Assembly (NCBI RefSeq): GCF_001522865.1
Contig: NZ_LOWB01000021.1
Location: 248,001-312,000, forward strand
Direction of reading: 5' to 3'
Length of the DNA stretch: 64,000 nt
From: Burkholderia sp. TSV86
GTDB taxonomy: Bacteria; Pseudomonadota; Gammaproteobacteria; Burkholderiales; Burkholderiaceae
A program made the translations under genes and the position numbers. This document shows, one piece after another, positions 16,835-25,808 of this stretch; the stretch's first letter is position 1, and each line of letters begins with the position of its first letter. Under the pieces are notes generated by a model. It saw nothing but the letters and a program-made list of their open reading frames with translations, ran no database searches and was not told where the DNA came from.

Positions 16835-17188
16835 ATGAACCGAATGACCTGGTGCGCGGTGCGTATTCGCACGGCGTGCCTGCGCGTGATGATCGTTTCG
16901 TTGACGGCCGCGAGCACAAGCTTGCATGCGCAGCCAGCCGACGGACTGTCGCTCGCGCAACGCAAGAACTGCATGGCATGCCATGCGACCGACAATACGC
17001 TGATGGGCCCATCGTTCCGCGCAATCGCCGACAAGTACGCCGCGCGCGGCGACGCCGTCAGCTATCTCGCGCAAACCATCGTGAAAGGCAGCGTCGGAGT
17101 CTGGGGCAACGTGCCGATGCCCGCGAACACGCAATTGACGAATGCCGAAGCGAGCACGCTCGCGCACTGGATTCTGTCGCGCAAATAA
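16835..17188 (+). CDS. Small exported c-type cytochrome (c551/c552-like)
   Basis: This 117-residue protein has a signal peptide (hydrophobic run in TACLRVMIVSLTAASTSLHA, cleavage near HA-QPA at about 31) and a mono-heme domain. The CMACH motif (CxxCH) lies near residues 47-51, with a candidate axial Met in NVPMPAN. Mature size of about 85 residues fits the soluble cytochrome c551/c552 family, a periplasmic electron carrier. An upstream TATAAT and nearby terminator suggest its own transcript. Its redox partner cannot be told from the neighbours. Confidence 0.87.
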   Translation: MNRMTWCAVRIRTACLRVMIVSLTAASTSLHAQPADGLSLAQRKNCMACHATDNTLMGPSFRAIADKYAARGDAVSYLAQTIVKGSVGVWGNVPMPANTQLTNAEASTLAHWILSRK

Positions 17189-17256
17189 GGCCGCACCCAG
17201 CACCCGCAGCGCCTGCCGGCGCGACGCACCGAAAACGCAGCGGCGCGTCCGCAGCG

Positions 17257-17649
17257 CTATTTCGAGCCTTGCGAGCCGCCGCTCGAATCCGCTTGGCGAT
17301 GGTGCGCCAGCGCCGCATCGATTTCTCGCGCCGCCCACCCTGCAATCTCGGTTTCGAGCGTACGCGAGACCTCGTCCGCGATCTGGCCGGCGAGCCGCGC
17401 AGTATGCGCTTGCAGCGCGTCGCGGCAACGTGCTTCGACGAGTTCGCGCCCGTCGCCCGCCAGATATGCGTGCAACCGGTCCCGCAGCCGCTCGGCGATG
17501 CGCTGCGCATCGGCGCTCGCCGCAGGCGGCTGCCGTGACGCGCCGGCGGCAGGCGGCCGCGCAAGCGCCGGATTGCCCGGCACGAGCACGTCGCTCAGAA
17601 CGGGAATCGGCGCTTCGCCGGCTGGATCGACTTCGTTCGCTTCGGACAC
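17257..17649 (-). CDS. DUF2486 family protein
   Basis: This 130-residue protein starts MSEANEVDPAGEAPIPVLSD. The N-terminal half is low-complexity and Pro/Ala-rich. A helical C-terminal half follows (AQRIAERLRDRLHAYLAGDG through IDAALAHHRQ). This matches from memory the DUF2486 family found next to holC in Burkholderia. The PIPVLSDVL motif resembles a short peptide seen in such proteins, but no function is known. It lies 18 bases after holC on the same strand, at the end of a pepA-holC-DUF2486 run. Confidence 0.78.
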   Translation of the reverse strand: MSEANEVDPAGEAPIPVLSDVLVPGNPALARPPAAGASRQPPAASADAQRIAERLRDRLHAYLAGDGRELVEARCRDALQAHTARLAGQIADEVSRTLETEIAGWAAREIDAALAHHRQADSSGGSQGSK

Positions 17650-17667
17650 GCTGTTCTCCGTCCGGGC

Positions 17668-18084
17668 TCACGCCCCCTGCTTGTAATTGTTGAGCGCGTA
17701 GCCGCGATCGCGATAGAAACGATAACGCTCGCGCCCCGCCGTCAGCTCGTCGGGCGCATTGCCGACCACTTCGAGCAGGCGCTCGAAGCGCGCGAACTGC
17801 GCGGGCACATCGTCGCCCAGATTCAGCAGAATGCCGTGATGCGGTGCGCGCTCGAGATCCGCGGTCAGCACGATCGGCGTGGCGGCCGCGTGCGGACTGT
17901 CGAGCGCGCAGTGCGGAATGAAGTCGAGCGGCGAAAACGTCCAGAGCCGCTCGTCGAGCGTGCGCAGCCGCGCGGGCGAAGCGCGCACGACGACCGGCTG
18001 CCCCGCCTGATACGCCTTGCGCAGCAGCCGGCAAGCGTAGGCGAGCGAGTCGCCGACGTTCGTGTGGAAATCGATCCGCGTCAT
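17668..18084 (-). CDS. holC: DNA polymerase III chi subunit
   Basis: This 138-residue protein begins MTRIDFHTNVGDSLAYACRL and has LRKAYQAGQPVVVRA, LDERLWTFSPLDFIPH and YRDRGYALNNYKQ, the standard HolC signatures. Chi, with psi, links the clamp loader to SSB during replication. The ATG at 18084 is chosen because it gives the family N-terminus; an in-frame ATG at 18120 would run into pepA. It follows pepA by 43 bases, a common arrangement in proteobacteria. Confidence 0.92.
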   Translation of the reverse strand: MTRIDFHTNVGDSLAYACRLLRKAYQAGQPVVVRASPARLRTLDERLWTFSPLDFIPHCALDSPHAAATPIVLTADLERAPHHGILLNLGDDVPAQFARFERLLEVVGNAPDELTAGRERYRFYRDRGYALNNYKQGA

Positions 18085-18127
18085 CGCGCGCCGCGCCCCG
18101 CCGGATTCGCCATCGAGCACCGCGCCA

Positions 18128-19639
18128 TCACGCGCCGGCGCGATCGATCAGGAACTGCGCGAGCAGCGGCACGGGACGCCCCGTCGCTCCCTTCGCCGCG
18201 CCGCTCTTCCATGCGGTGCCCGCGATGTCGAGGTGCGCCCACGGATAGCTGTCGGTGAAACGCGACAGGAAGCACGCCGCCGTGATACTGCCACCGGGCC
18301 GTCCGCCGATGTTTGCGAGATCCGCGAAATTCGACTTCAGCTGCTCCTGATACTCGTCGTCGAGCGGCATCCGCCAGGCCGGGTCGGCCGCCTCGCGCGA
18401 CGCGTCGAGCAACTCGCCCGCGAGCGCGTCGTCCTTCGAGAAGAGGCCGGTGTTGTGATGGCCAAGCGCAATCACGCACGCGCCGGTCAGTGTCGCGACG
18501 TCGATCACGGCCGCCGGCTTGAAGCGTTCCGCATACGTGAGCGCATCACAAAGTATCAAGCGCCCTTCCGCATCGGTGTTCAACACCTCGATCGTCAGCC
18601 CCTTCATGCTCGTGACGATGTCACCCGGCTTCGTCGCGTTGCCGGCCGGCATATTCTCGCAGGTCGGCACGATCGCCACGACGTTGAGCTTCAGCCCCAT
18701 CTCGGCAACCGCGCGCATCGTGCCAAGCACGGCGCCCGCGCCGCACATGTCGTACTTCATCTCGTCCATCGCTTCGCCAGGCTTGAGCGAAATGCCGCCC
18801 GTGTCGAACGTGATGCCCTTGCCGACCAGCACGACGGGCGCCGCCTTCGCGGCCGTCCCCTGATAATGCAGCACGATGAACTGCGGCGGCTCGACGGAGC
18901 CCTTCGCGACCGCGAGAAACGAGCCCATCTTGAGCGCCTGGATCTGTTTCAGACCGAGCACATCGGCCTTCAGCCCCCAATCCTTCGCGAGTTGCTTCGC
19001 GACATTCGCGAGATAAGCCGGCGTGCAGACGTTGCCCGGCAGATTGCCGAGATCGCGCGTGAGATCCATTCCGTTCGCAAGCGCGCTCGCCTGTTTCACC
19101 GCAAGCTTCGCTGCCTTCTCGTCGGCCGGATCGACGCTGAACACGACGCGCTTCAACGCGCGCGCGGGCGCCTCCGGCTTGCTCTTCATCTGCGTGAATT
19201 GATACGTTTCGTTGCGCAGCGCGAGAATCGCCGCGCGCACGCCCCAATCAGAGCCGCGATCGGGCACCGGCGTCTGCGCGAGCGTGAATGTGACCTGGAC
19301 TATTTTCGTGCCGAGCAGCGCGCGCCACGCGGCCTTGAGCGCGTCGTGATAGGCTTTCTGGCTGAAAGCATCCTGCTTGCCCAGCCCGACGAGCAGCACG
19401 CGCGACGCCCCGATGCCGGAAACCTCATGCAAAAACAAGGTTTTGCCGAGCTTGCCGTCCATGTCTCCCGCCTTGACCACGCGCGACACGAGGCCCTTGG
19501 CCGCCTCGTCGATATCGAGCGCCGCGCCGGACAAGGTTTGCGCTTCGAACACACCCAGCACGATGCAGTCGGATTTCCCGGTCAGGAAACCCTTCGCCGC
19601 GCCTTTGCTCCAATCACAGCCTTTTATGCTAAAGTCCAT
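18128..19639 (-). CDS. pepA: Leucyl aminopeptidase (cytosol aminopeptidase)
   Basis: This 503-residue M17 metallopeptidase has an N-terminal macro-like domain and a C-terminal catalytic domain. Catalytic features are [20 protein letters not shown] (metal-binding Lys and Asp), [12 protein letters not shown], and the M17 signature NTDAEGRL. PepA removes N-terminal residues, preferring leucine, and in E. coli also binds DNA (established for the family). It is divergent from lptF, the conserved proteobacterial arrangement, and first in the pepA-holC-DUF2486 run. Confidence 0.95.
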   Translation of the reverse strand: MDFSIKGCDWSKGAAKGFLTGKSDCIVLGVFEAQTLSGAALDIDEAAKGLVSRVVKAGDMDGKLGKTLFLHEVSGIGASRVLLVGLGKQDAFSQKAYHDALKAAWRALLGTKIVQVTFTLAQTPVPDRGSDWGVRAAILALRNETYQFTQMKSKPEAPARALKRVVFSVDPADEKAAKLAVKQASALANGMDLTRDLGNLPGNVCTPAYLANVAKQLAKDWGLKADVLGLKQIQALKMGSFLAVAKGSVEPPQFIVLHYQGTAAKAAPVVLVGKGITFDTGGISLKPGEAMDEMKYDMCGAGAVLGTMRAVAEMGLKLNVVAIVPTCENMPAGNATKPGDIVTSMKGLTIEVLNTDAEGRLILCDALTYAERFKPAAVIDVATLTGACVIALGHHNTGLFSKDDALAGELLDASREAADPAWRMPLDDEYQEQLKSNFADLANIGGRPGGSITAACFLSRFTDSYPWAHLDIAGTAWKSGAAKGATGRPVPLLAQFLIDRAGA

Positions 19640-19784
19640 CGCGCTTGTCCTCGGGTAAAATCTGGGCTAAGGATGAAAGCCGCAATTATCCGCTATTTTT
19701 CCTGCGCGGCGTGAGCGCCCCCGCTCGTGCGCTCGTTCCCGCCCCGCAGTCTCACCCCGCAGTTTTGCCTGCTTCGCATCAATA
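19640..19784. promoter_or_regulatory. Divergent promoter region pepA / lptF
   Basis: This 145-base spacer separates the two start codons. TAAAAT at 19656-19661 could be a -10 for the plus strand (lptF), giving a leader of about 120 bases. No clear -35 or operator is seen. Confidence 0.4.
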
Positions 19785-20882
19785 ATGATCTTCGAACGCT
19801 CCCTCCAACGCGAGCTTGCGTATACCGCCGGCGCCGTTTTCATGGTGCTGCTCACGATCATGCTGACATCGATGATGATCCGCATCGTCGGTTACGCCGC
19901 GTCCGGTGAGGTCAACCCGAAAGACGTGCTCGTGCTGATCGGCCTCACCGTGATCGGCTACTTGGCGATGATCCTCGTCGGCACGCTGTTCGTGTCGATC
20001 CTGTTCGTGCTCACGCGCTGGTACAAGGATTCCGAGATGGTCGTCTGGCTCGCCTCCGGCGTGAGTCTCACCCGCCTCATCAAGCCGATCGGCGTGTTCG
20101 CGACGCCGATCGTGATCCTGATCGCGTTTTTCGCGTTCGTCGGCTGGCCATGGTCGAACCAGCAAAGCAAGCTGATCCGCGCGCGCTTTCAGCAGCGCGA
20201 CGAGGTATCGTTGCTCGCGCCCGGCCAGTTCCGCGAATCCGCCGCGAACAACCGCGTGTTCTTCATCGAGAAAATGTCGCCCGACCAGAGCAAGGTGCAA
20301 AACGTGTTCGTCACGACTACCGAACAGGGCAAGGTGAACGTCGTCGTATCGCAGACGGGCCACACCGAGACGATGAAGAACGGCGATCGCTTCATCGTGC
20401 TCGATAACGGCCGCCGCTATGACGGCGTGCCGGGCCAGCCGAACTTCAAGATCATGGAATTCGAGCGCTACGGCGTAAAGATCCAGAGCAAGCAGGTGGT
20501 CAGCCAGCCGAGCACGACAGGCACGCCGACGATCGACCTGCTGCGCAACCCGACCAACCAAAACCTTGCCGAATTCGCGTGGCGCGCCGGCCTGCCGCTG
20601 ATCGCGATCAACCTGATGGTGCTCGCGATTCCTCTGTCATATCAGAACCCGCGCCGCGGCCGGACCGTGAACCTCGTGATGGCCGTGCTGATCTACCTGA
20701 CCTACTCGAACCTGCTGAACGTCGTCCAGTCGCAAATGGAACGGGGCAAGATCCCGTTCGGCGTCGGCCTGATCGGCTTGCATTTGCTGATTGCCGCGAT
20801 CGTCGCATTCCTGTTCTGGCTGCGCGTGCGCAACCGGCCGCTGTTTTCGCGCGCCGCGCTCGGCCGCTCGCAAGGAGCGTAA
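19785..20882 (+). CDS. lptF: LPS export ABC transporter permease LptF
   Basis: This 365-residue YjgP/YjgQ-family permease starts MIFERSLQRELAYTAGAVFM. Three hydrophobic segments in the N-terminal half are followed by a periplasmic beta-jellyroll domain (about 130-255). Three more segments close the protein (ending around LIGLHLLIAAIVAFLFWLRV). With LptG and the ATPase LptB it extracts lipopolysaccharide from the inner membrane. It is followed by lptG after 3 bases, and its length matches E. coli LptF. Confidence 0.94.
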   Translation: MIFERSLQRELAYTAGAVFMVLLTIMLTSMMIRIVGYAASGEVNPKDVLVLIGLTVIGYLAMILVGTLFVSILFVLTRWYKDSEMVVWLASGVSLTRLIKPIGVFATPIVILIAFFAFVGWPWSNQQSKLIRARFQQRDEVSLLAPGQFRESAANNRVFFIEKMSPDQSKVQNVFVTTTEQGKVNVVVSQTGHTETMKNGDRFIVLDNGRRYDGVPGQPNFKIMEFERYGVKIQSKQVVSQPSTTGTPTIDLLRNPTNQNLAEFAWRAGLPLIAINLMVLAIPLSYQNPRRGRTVNLVMAVLIYLTYSNLLNVVQSQMERGKIPFGVGLIGLHLLIAAIVAFLFWLRVRNRPLFSRAALGRSQGA

Positions 20883-20885
20883 GCG

Positions 20886-22034
20886 ATGCGGCTTTACGAA
20901 AAATACTTCGCGCGCCAGATCTATGTGACGTTTGCCTTCGTGCTGTTCGCGTTCTCCGGCCTGTTCTTCTTCTTCGACCTGATCAGCGAACTGAACTCGG
21001 TCGGCCACGGCAATTACAAGTTCGGCTATGCGGTGCTGCGCGTCGCGCTGCAAACGCCGTCGCGCTTTTACGAAATCATTCCGGTCGCCATGCTGATCAG
21101 CTCGATCTACGTGTTCGCGCAGATGGCCGCGAACTCGGAGTTCACGATCTTCCGCGTCTCTGGCCTCGCAACCAACCAGGCACTGCGTTCGCTGCTGAAG
21201 ATCGGCGTGCCGATCGTCGTCGCGACCTACTTGATCGGCGAATTCGTCGGCCCGTACACCGATCAGTTGTCGGAGCGCGTGCGGCTCGAGGCGCTCGGCT
21301 CGTCGGTGTCGTCGAACTTCGCATCGGGCGTGTGGGTCAAGGACACGCTGACCGCGCGCGAGACGGGCGAGCCCGTGACACGCTTCGTCAACGTCGGCAC
21401 GCTGTCGCCGGATTCGACGATCAGCGACGTGCGGATCTACGAGTTCGACTCGAAATTCAATCTGCAAAACGTGCGGATCGCCAAACGCGGCCGCTATCAG
21501 CCGCCCGGCCATTGGCTGCTGACCGACGTCACCGACACGCAATTGACGAACCTCTCAGGCCAGCCCAGCCAGCCGGCCGACGCGCTGAACCCGGTCTACC
21601 GCTCGCAGCAGGTCACGATGCCGCAATACTCGCTGCGCTCGGACCTAACGCCGCAGATCCTGTCGGTGCTGCTCGTATCGCCGGAGCGGATGTCGCTCTT
21701 CAACCTGTTCCGCTACATCCAGCATTTGAAGGAGAACCAGCAGGATACGCAGCGCTATGACATCGCGCTGTGGCGCAAGCTGCTGTATCCGTTCGCGGTG
21801 TTCGTGATGCTCGTGCTGTCGCTGCCGTTCGCGTATCTGCATACGCGCGCGGGTGTCGTCGGCGTAAAGGTGTTCGGCGGGATCATGCTCGGGATGAGCT
21901 TCCAGCTTTTCAACACGCTGTTCTCGCATATCGGCACGCTGAACACGTGGCCCGCGCCGCTGACGGCGGCGCTGCCCGGCTGCCTCTATCTGGCGCTCGG
22001 CCTGCTGTCGCTGAAGTGGGTTGACCGGCACTGA
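20886..22034 (+). CDS. lptG: LPS export ABC transporter permease LptG
   Basis: This 382-residue partner of LptF starts MRLYEKYFARQIYVTFAFVL. It has the same layout: three N-terminal TM segments, a periplasmic domain (about 135-265), and three C-terminal TM segments (for example LLYPFAVFVMLVLSLPFAYL). The segment LPFAYLHTRAG and the GVKVFGGIMLGMSFQL following it are typical for the family. It completes the Lpt bridge with LptC/A/D encoded elsewhere. Confidence 0.94.
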   Translation: MRLYEKYFARQIYVTFAFVLFAFSGLFFFFDLISELNSVGHGNYKFGYAVLRVALQTPSRFYEIIPVAMLISSIYVFAQMAANSEFTIFRVSGLATNQALRSLLKIGVPIVVATYLIGEFVGPYTDQLSERVRLEALGSSVSSNFASGVWVKDTLTARETGEPVTRFVNVGTLSPDSTISDVRIYEFDSKFNLQNVRIAKRGRYQPPGHWLLTDVTDTQLTNLSGQPSQPADALNPVYRSQQVTMPQYSLRSDLTPQILSVLLVSPERMSLFNLFRYIQHLKENQQDTQRYDIALWRKLLYPFAVFVMLVLSLPFAYLHTRAGVVGVKVFGGIMLGMSFQLFNTLFSHIGTLNTWPAPLTAALPGCLYLALGLLSLKWVDRH

Positions 22035-22060
22035 GCGCACCATCCTCGAAGGAACGAGCG

Positions 22061-22447
22061 ATGAATCGTCGATCCGGCATCATTCTGTTCGGCCATGGCG
22101 CGCGCGATGCGCGCTGGGCCGAGCCGTTCGAGCGGCTGGCCGCGAAGCTGCGCGCGGCGCGCGGCGCGCATGCGCCCGTCGCGCTCGCGTTTCTCGAACT
22201 GATGGAGCCGTCGCTCGCGACGGCTGCGGCCGCGCTCGCCGCGCAATGCGACGTGATCACCGTGATACCGGTTTTCTTCGGCCAGGGCGGCCACGTGCGC
22301 CGCGACCTGCCCCAGCTCGTCGAGGCATGCCGCATCGCGCATCCGGGGATCGACATCCGCTGCGCGGCGGCGGCGGGCGAGGACGATGCGGTGCTCGACG
22401 CGATCGTCGAGTATTGCCTGCGCCAAGGCGGCGAGCCGATGCGGTGA
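22061..22447 (+). CDS. cbiX: Small CbiX/SirB-type sirohydrochlorin chelatase
   Basis: This 128-residue protein begins MNRRSGIILFGHGARDARWA. It has the GHGARD motif with a candidate metal-binding His, and VITVIPVFFGQGGHVRRDLP holding the second conserved His. That is the short CbiX (CbiX-S/SirB) layout. The family inserts Co2+ or Fe2+ into sirohydrochlorin. Its position next to cobA and the sulfite reductase operon suggests a role in siroheme, although cobalt insertion for B12 is equally possible from sequence alone. It lies 26 bases after lptG and shares a terminator region with convergent cobA. Confidence 0.83.
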   Translation: MNRRSGIILFGHGARDARWAEPFERLAAKLRAARGAHAPVALAFLELMEPSLATAAAALAAQCDVITVIPVFFGQGGHVRRDLPQLVEACRIAHPGIDIRCAAAAGEDDAVLDAIVEYCLRQGGEPMR

Positions 22448-22533
22448 GTGCCTGCGCGATGCCGCGGCAGGCCCGCGCCGCGTTCGTCGGCGCGCCGTCG
22501 CACAGCGGCGTGCCGACGGATCGTCCGAAATAC

Positions 22534-22560
22534 AAAACGCCGGCTCATCGCCGGCGTTTT
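22534..22560. terminator. Bidirectional terminator between cbiX and cobA
   Basis: AAAACGCCGGC-TCATC-GCCGGCGTTTT is a perfect symmetrical stem with A- and T-runs on the two sides. It lies between the convergent cbiX and cobA genes and can serve both. Confidence 0.88.
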
Positions 22561-22609
22561 CGTCTATCCATACGCGTGTCGGCCCAAACCGGCCACCAAC
22601 GGCACCGGA

Positions 22610-23374
22610 TCAAGCCGCATCCCGCATCCCCGCGTTGCCTTCGGCCGGCTTTTCTCCGTCCTCCCGCTCGCGGGTGGCGAACGCATCGCCGATCATCAGC
22701 AAGCTCGGCTGAAGCGGATCGAGCCACGCATACGCCGCGCCCGCCGCCATCTCCGCGAGTGTCAGCGTGAGCGTGCGCTCACGCGGTGTGCTGCAAGCCT
22801 CGACAATCGCCACCGGGGTCGAACCGGCGCGGCCCGCGTCGATCAACCGTTGCGCGATGCCGGGCGCGCTGTCGCGGCCCATGTAATAGACGAGCGAATC
22901 GGCGCTGACCTGCTCGCGAATCTCTCCGCTGCCCGGCGCGCGGCTGTGCGTGGCGAATGCGACGCTGCGCGCGACGCCGCGCAGCGTCAGCGAGCGCTTG
23001 AGCGCGGCGGCCCCCGCGAGCGCGGCGGTAATACCGGGGACGATCTCGTAGTCGATCCCGGCCGCCTCGAGCGCGCGCATCTCTTCGTCCGCACGGCCGA
23101 ACAGCATCGGATCGCCGCCCTTCAGGCGCACGACGAGCGCATGCTCGCGCGCCGCGTCGACGAGCTGCTTGTTGATGAAATGCTGCGCGCTCGAGCGCTG
23201 CCCGCAGCGCTTGCCGACCGCGATCTTGCGCGCACGCGGCGCGTGGTCGAGCATCGCCGGCTCGACGAGCGCGTCGTGCAGCACCACGTCCGCGCTGGCG
23301 AGCAGGCGCGCGCCGCGCACCGTGATCAGGTCCGCCGCGCCCGGCCCCGCGCCGATCAGATACACCTTGCCCAT
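22610..23374 (-). CDS. cobA: Uroporphyrinogen-III C-methyltransferase
   Basis: This 254-residue SUMT starts MGKVYLIGAGPGAADLITVRGA, with the GAGPG SAM-binding loop. It contains VRLKGGDPMLFGR and YEIVPGITAALAGAAAL, the tetrapyrrole methylase signatures. It makes precorrin-2, the branch point for siroheme and cobalamin. It lacks the CysG N-terminal dehydrogenase/ferrochelatase domain, so those steps need other proteins (the neighbouring CbiX may cover chelation). It sits last in the cys operon, so its first role is probably to supply siroheme to CysI. Confidence 0.92.
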   Translation of the reverse strand: MGKVYLIGAGPGAADLITVRGARLLASADVVLHDALVEPAMLDHAPRARKIAVGKRCGQRSSAQHFINKQLVDAAREHALVVRLKGGDPMLFGRADEEMRALEAAGIDYEIVPGITAALAGAAALKRSLTLRGVARSVAFATHSRAPGSGEIREQVSADSLVYYMGRDSAPGIAQRLIDAGRAGSTPVAIVEACSTPRERTLTLTLAEMAAGAAYAWLDPLQPSLLMIGDAFATREREDGEKPAEGNAGMRDAA

Positions 23375-23425
23375 ATGCGTCGATCCTCTTGTCGCGCACT
23401 CGCGCCGCGGGTGCGGCGCGATCCG

Positions 23426-24742
23426 TCACGCGGAAAACGCCCGAATCATACCCGCTGCGACCGTATGGTGGGTGGCCTCGTCGATCAGCACGAACGCGCC
23501 CGTGCCCGGATGCGCGTCATAGGTGTCGCAGACGATCGGTTTTTGCAGCGTCAGCGCGACGCGGCCGATGTCGTTCATCTTCAGTTCGTGGCGGTCGGTC
23601 GCATGCGACAGCGTATGCACGTCGAGCACCTGCTGGACCGCGCCGATCTTCGTGAACACCGTGTTCGTGGTCTGCTTGAGCAAATACTTGCGCTGCGGCG
23701 ACAGCGGCGTCTCGTCGAACCAGCACAGGTCCGCTTCGAGCTTCTTGGCCGGCTCGACGGGCTGCGCGCTCGCCACGAACGTATCGCCGCGCGACACGTC
23801 GACGTCCTCGGCCAGCCGGATCGTCACGGTTTGCCCCGCAAACGCGCGCTCGACGGCCGCGGTGCCGCCCGGCACCGGCGCGATGATCTCGGCGACCGTC
23901 GCGACGCGGTTCGACGGCAGCACGGCAATCTCGTCGCCGACCGTCACCGCGCCCGCCTCGATACGGCCCATGTAGCCGCGGAAATCGTCGGCCGAGCTGC
24001 CGTCCTGGCGCGCGACCCATTGCACCGGAAAGCGCAGCGCGTCGCCCGCCTGCGTCTCCACGGGCAGCGCCTCGAGCACGTCGAGCAGCGGCTCGCCCGC
24101 ATACCACGGCATGCGCTCGCTCGGCGCGACGATGTTATCGCCCTTGAGCGCCGACACCGGCACGAAGCGCACGTCGGCGAGCCCCAGTTGCTGCGCGAGC
24201 TTCACGTATGCGTCGCGGATCTCGTTGAAGCGCGCCTCGCTATAGTCGACGAGATCCATCTTGTTGATCGCGACGATCACGTGCTGCAGCGCGAGCAGCT
24301 TGACGATCGCGCTGTGGCGCTTGGTCTGCGGCAGCAATTGCGCCACGCCGTTCTCGAGCGTCACGCGCGTCGCGTCGATCAGGATGATCGCCGCATGCGC
24401 GGTCGACGCGCCCGTCACCATGTTGCGCGTGTACTGCTCGTGGCCCGGCGTGTCGGCGATGATGAACTTGCGCTTGGCCGTCGCGAAGTAGCGGTATGCG
24501 ACGTCGATCGTGATGCCCTGCTCACGCTCGGCTTCCAGCCCATCGGTCAGCAGCGCGAGGTCGAGCTCGTCGCCGACCGTGCGCTTGTTCTTCGCGCGCG
24601 ACAGCGCGGACAGTTGGTCCGACAGCACGGCCTTGCTGTCGTACAACAGGCGGCCGATCAGCGTGCTCTTGCCGTCGTCGACGCTGCCCGCGGTGATGAA
24701 GCGCAGCACGCCGAGGTCTTCGGTGGTGTCGATGGTGCTCAT
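23426..24742 (-). CDS. cysN: Sulfate adenylyltransferase subunit 1 (GTPase)
   Basis: This 438-residue EF-Tu-like GTPase has P-loop GSVDDGKS at 19-26, DTPGHEQYTRNMVTGAS (about 96-112) and NKMD, with beta-barrel domains after about residue 220. With CysD it forms ATP sulfurylase, which converts sulfate and ATP to APS using GTP hydrolysis. The length shows a plain CysN without a fused APS kinase (CysC), in keeping with the APS-reductase-type CysH upstream. It lies 27 bases after cysD. Confidence 0.94.
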   Translation of the reverse strand: MSTIDTTEDLGVLRFITAGSVDDGKSTLIGRLLYDSKAVLSDQLSALSRAKNKRTVGDELDLALLTDGLEAEREQGITIDVAYRYFATAKRKFIIADTPGHEQYTRNMVTGASTAHAAIILIDATRVTLENGVAQLLPQTKRHSAIVKLLALQHVIVAINKMDLVDYSEARFNEIRDAYVKLAQQLGLADVRFVPVSALKGDNIVAPSERMPWYAGEPLLDVLEALPVETQAGDALRFPVQWVARQDGSSADDFRGYMGRIEAGAVTVGDEIAVLPSNRVATVAEIIAPVPGGTAAVERAFAGQTVTIRLAEDVDVSRGDTFVASAQPVEPAKKLEADLCWFDETPLSPQRKYLLKQTTNTVFTKIGAVQQVLDVHTLSHATDRHELKMNDIGRVALTLQKPIVCDTYDAHPGTGAFVLIDEATHHTVAAGMIRAFSA

Positions 24743-24769
24743 GTTGCTCGTGTCCTCGTCTGCGGTGCG

Positions 24770-25735
24770 TCAGAAATAACCTTGCTTCTTGCGCTGCTCC
24801 ATCGCGGCCTCGGAGGTCTGGTCGTCCATCCGCGTCGCGCCGCGCTCGGTGATCTCGGTCACCGCCGTCTCGGCGATGATCTTCTCGATATCGTCCGCGT
24901 CGCTCTCGACCGGGCACGTGCACGAGATATCGCCGACCGTGCGAAAGCGCACCAGCGCGTGCTCGCTGGTTTCGCCATCGCGCATCGGCGTGAGCGGCGT
25001 CACGGGCACGAGCAGGCCGTTGCGGCGCACGATCTCGCGACGGTGCGCATAATAGATCGACGGCAATTCGAGCTGCTCGCGCGCGATGTATTGCCACACG
25101 TCGAGTTCGGTCCAGTTCGAGATCGGGAACACGCGCAGATGCTCGCCGCGGTGCAGACGCGCGTTGTAGAGGCTCCACAGTTCGGGGCGCTGCGATTTCG
25201 GGTCCCACTGGCCGAACTCGTCGCGAAACGAGAAGATGCGCTCCTTCGCGCGCGCTTTCTCCTCGTCGCGGCGCGCGCCGCCGATCATCGCGGTGAAGCC
25301 GTGCTGCTCGATCGTCTCGAGCAGCGTGACCGCCTGCGCGGCGTTGCGCGAATCGGTCTCGCGGCGCAGCACGACGGTGCCGCGCTTGATCGAATCCTCG
25401 ACGTGCCCAACGATCAGCTCCGCGCCGATCTCGCTCACGCGACGGTCGCGGAAATCGATCACCTCGCCGTAGTTATGGCCGGTGTCGATATGCACGAGCG
25501 GGAACGGCAGCGTCGTCTTGCGGTTCGCGCCGAGCCCGAACGCCTTGAGCGCGAGATGCAGCACGACGACCGAATCCTTGCCGCCGGAGAACAACAGCGC
25601 GGGCTTGCTGCACTCGGCGACCAGCTCGCGCAGGATGTGGATCGACTCGGCCTCGAGCCAGTCGAGATGGCCCATCCGGCCGGACGCCGTGCCGGCGGGC
25701 GGTGCAAACGCGGATTGTTCGAGCGTCGTGCTCAT
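24770..25735 (-). CDS. cysD: Sulfate adenylyltransferase subunit 2
   Basis: This 321-residue PP-loop nucleotidyltransferase has the SGGKDS motif at 50-55. Further conserved stretches are HIDTGHNYGEVIDFRD, MIGGARRDEEKARAKERIFS, FPISNWTELDVWQYI and CTCPVESDA. It performs the adenylyl transfer to sulfate in partnership with CysN, which follows at once. Length is close to that of E. coli CysD. The short gap (73 bases) to cysH keeps it in the operon. Confidence 0.95.
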   Translation of the reverse strand: MSTTLEQSAFAPPAGTASGRMGHLDWLEAESIHILRELVAECSKPALLFSGGKDSVVVLHLALKAFGLGANRKTTLPFPLVHIDTGHNYGEVIDFRDRRVSEIGAELIVGHVEDSIKRGTVVLRRETDSRNAAQAVTLLETIEQHGFTAMIGGARRDEEKARAKERIFSFRDEFGQWDPKSQRPELWSLYNARLHRGEHLRVFPISNWTELDVWQYIAREQLELPSIYYAHRREIVRRNGLLVPVTPLTPMRDGETSEHALVRFRTVGDISCTCPVESDADDIEKIIAETAVTEITERGATRMDDQTSEAAMEQRKKQGYF

Positions 25736-25808
25736 GGTTTCGATCCTTCTTCTGGGTTCGTGCCGCCCAGCCCCCGGGCGGCACCATAGACAGTCTTGTT
25801 ATCGACGA

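Noticed and set aside
14831..18034. A 1067-codon minus-strand open frame across ilvD
   Set aside because: It is antisense to ilvD and the cytochrome gene and has no ribosome site or recognisable domain.
22448..25789. A 1113-codon plus-strand open frame
   Set aside because: It lies opposite cobA, cysN and cysD, is extremely Arg-rich with no motif, and is a high-GC shadow of those genes.
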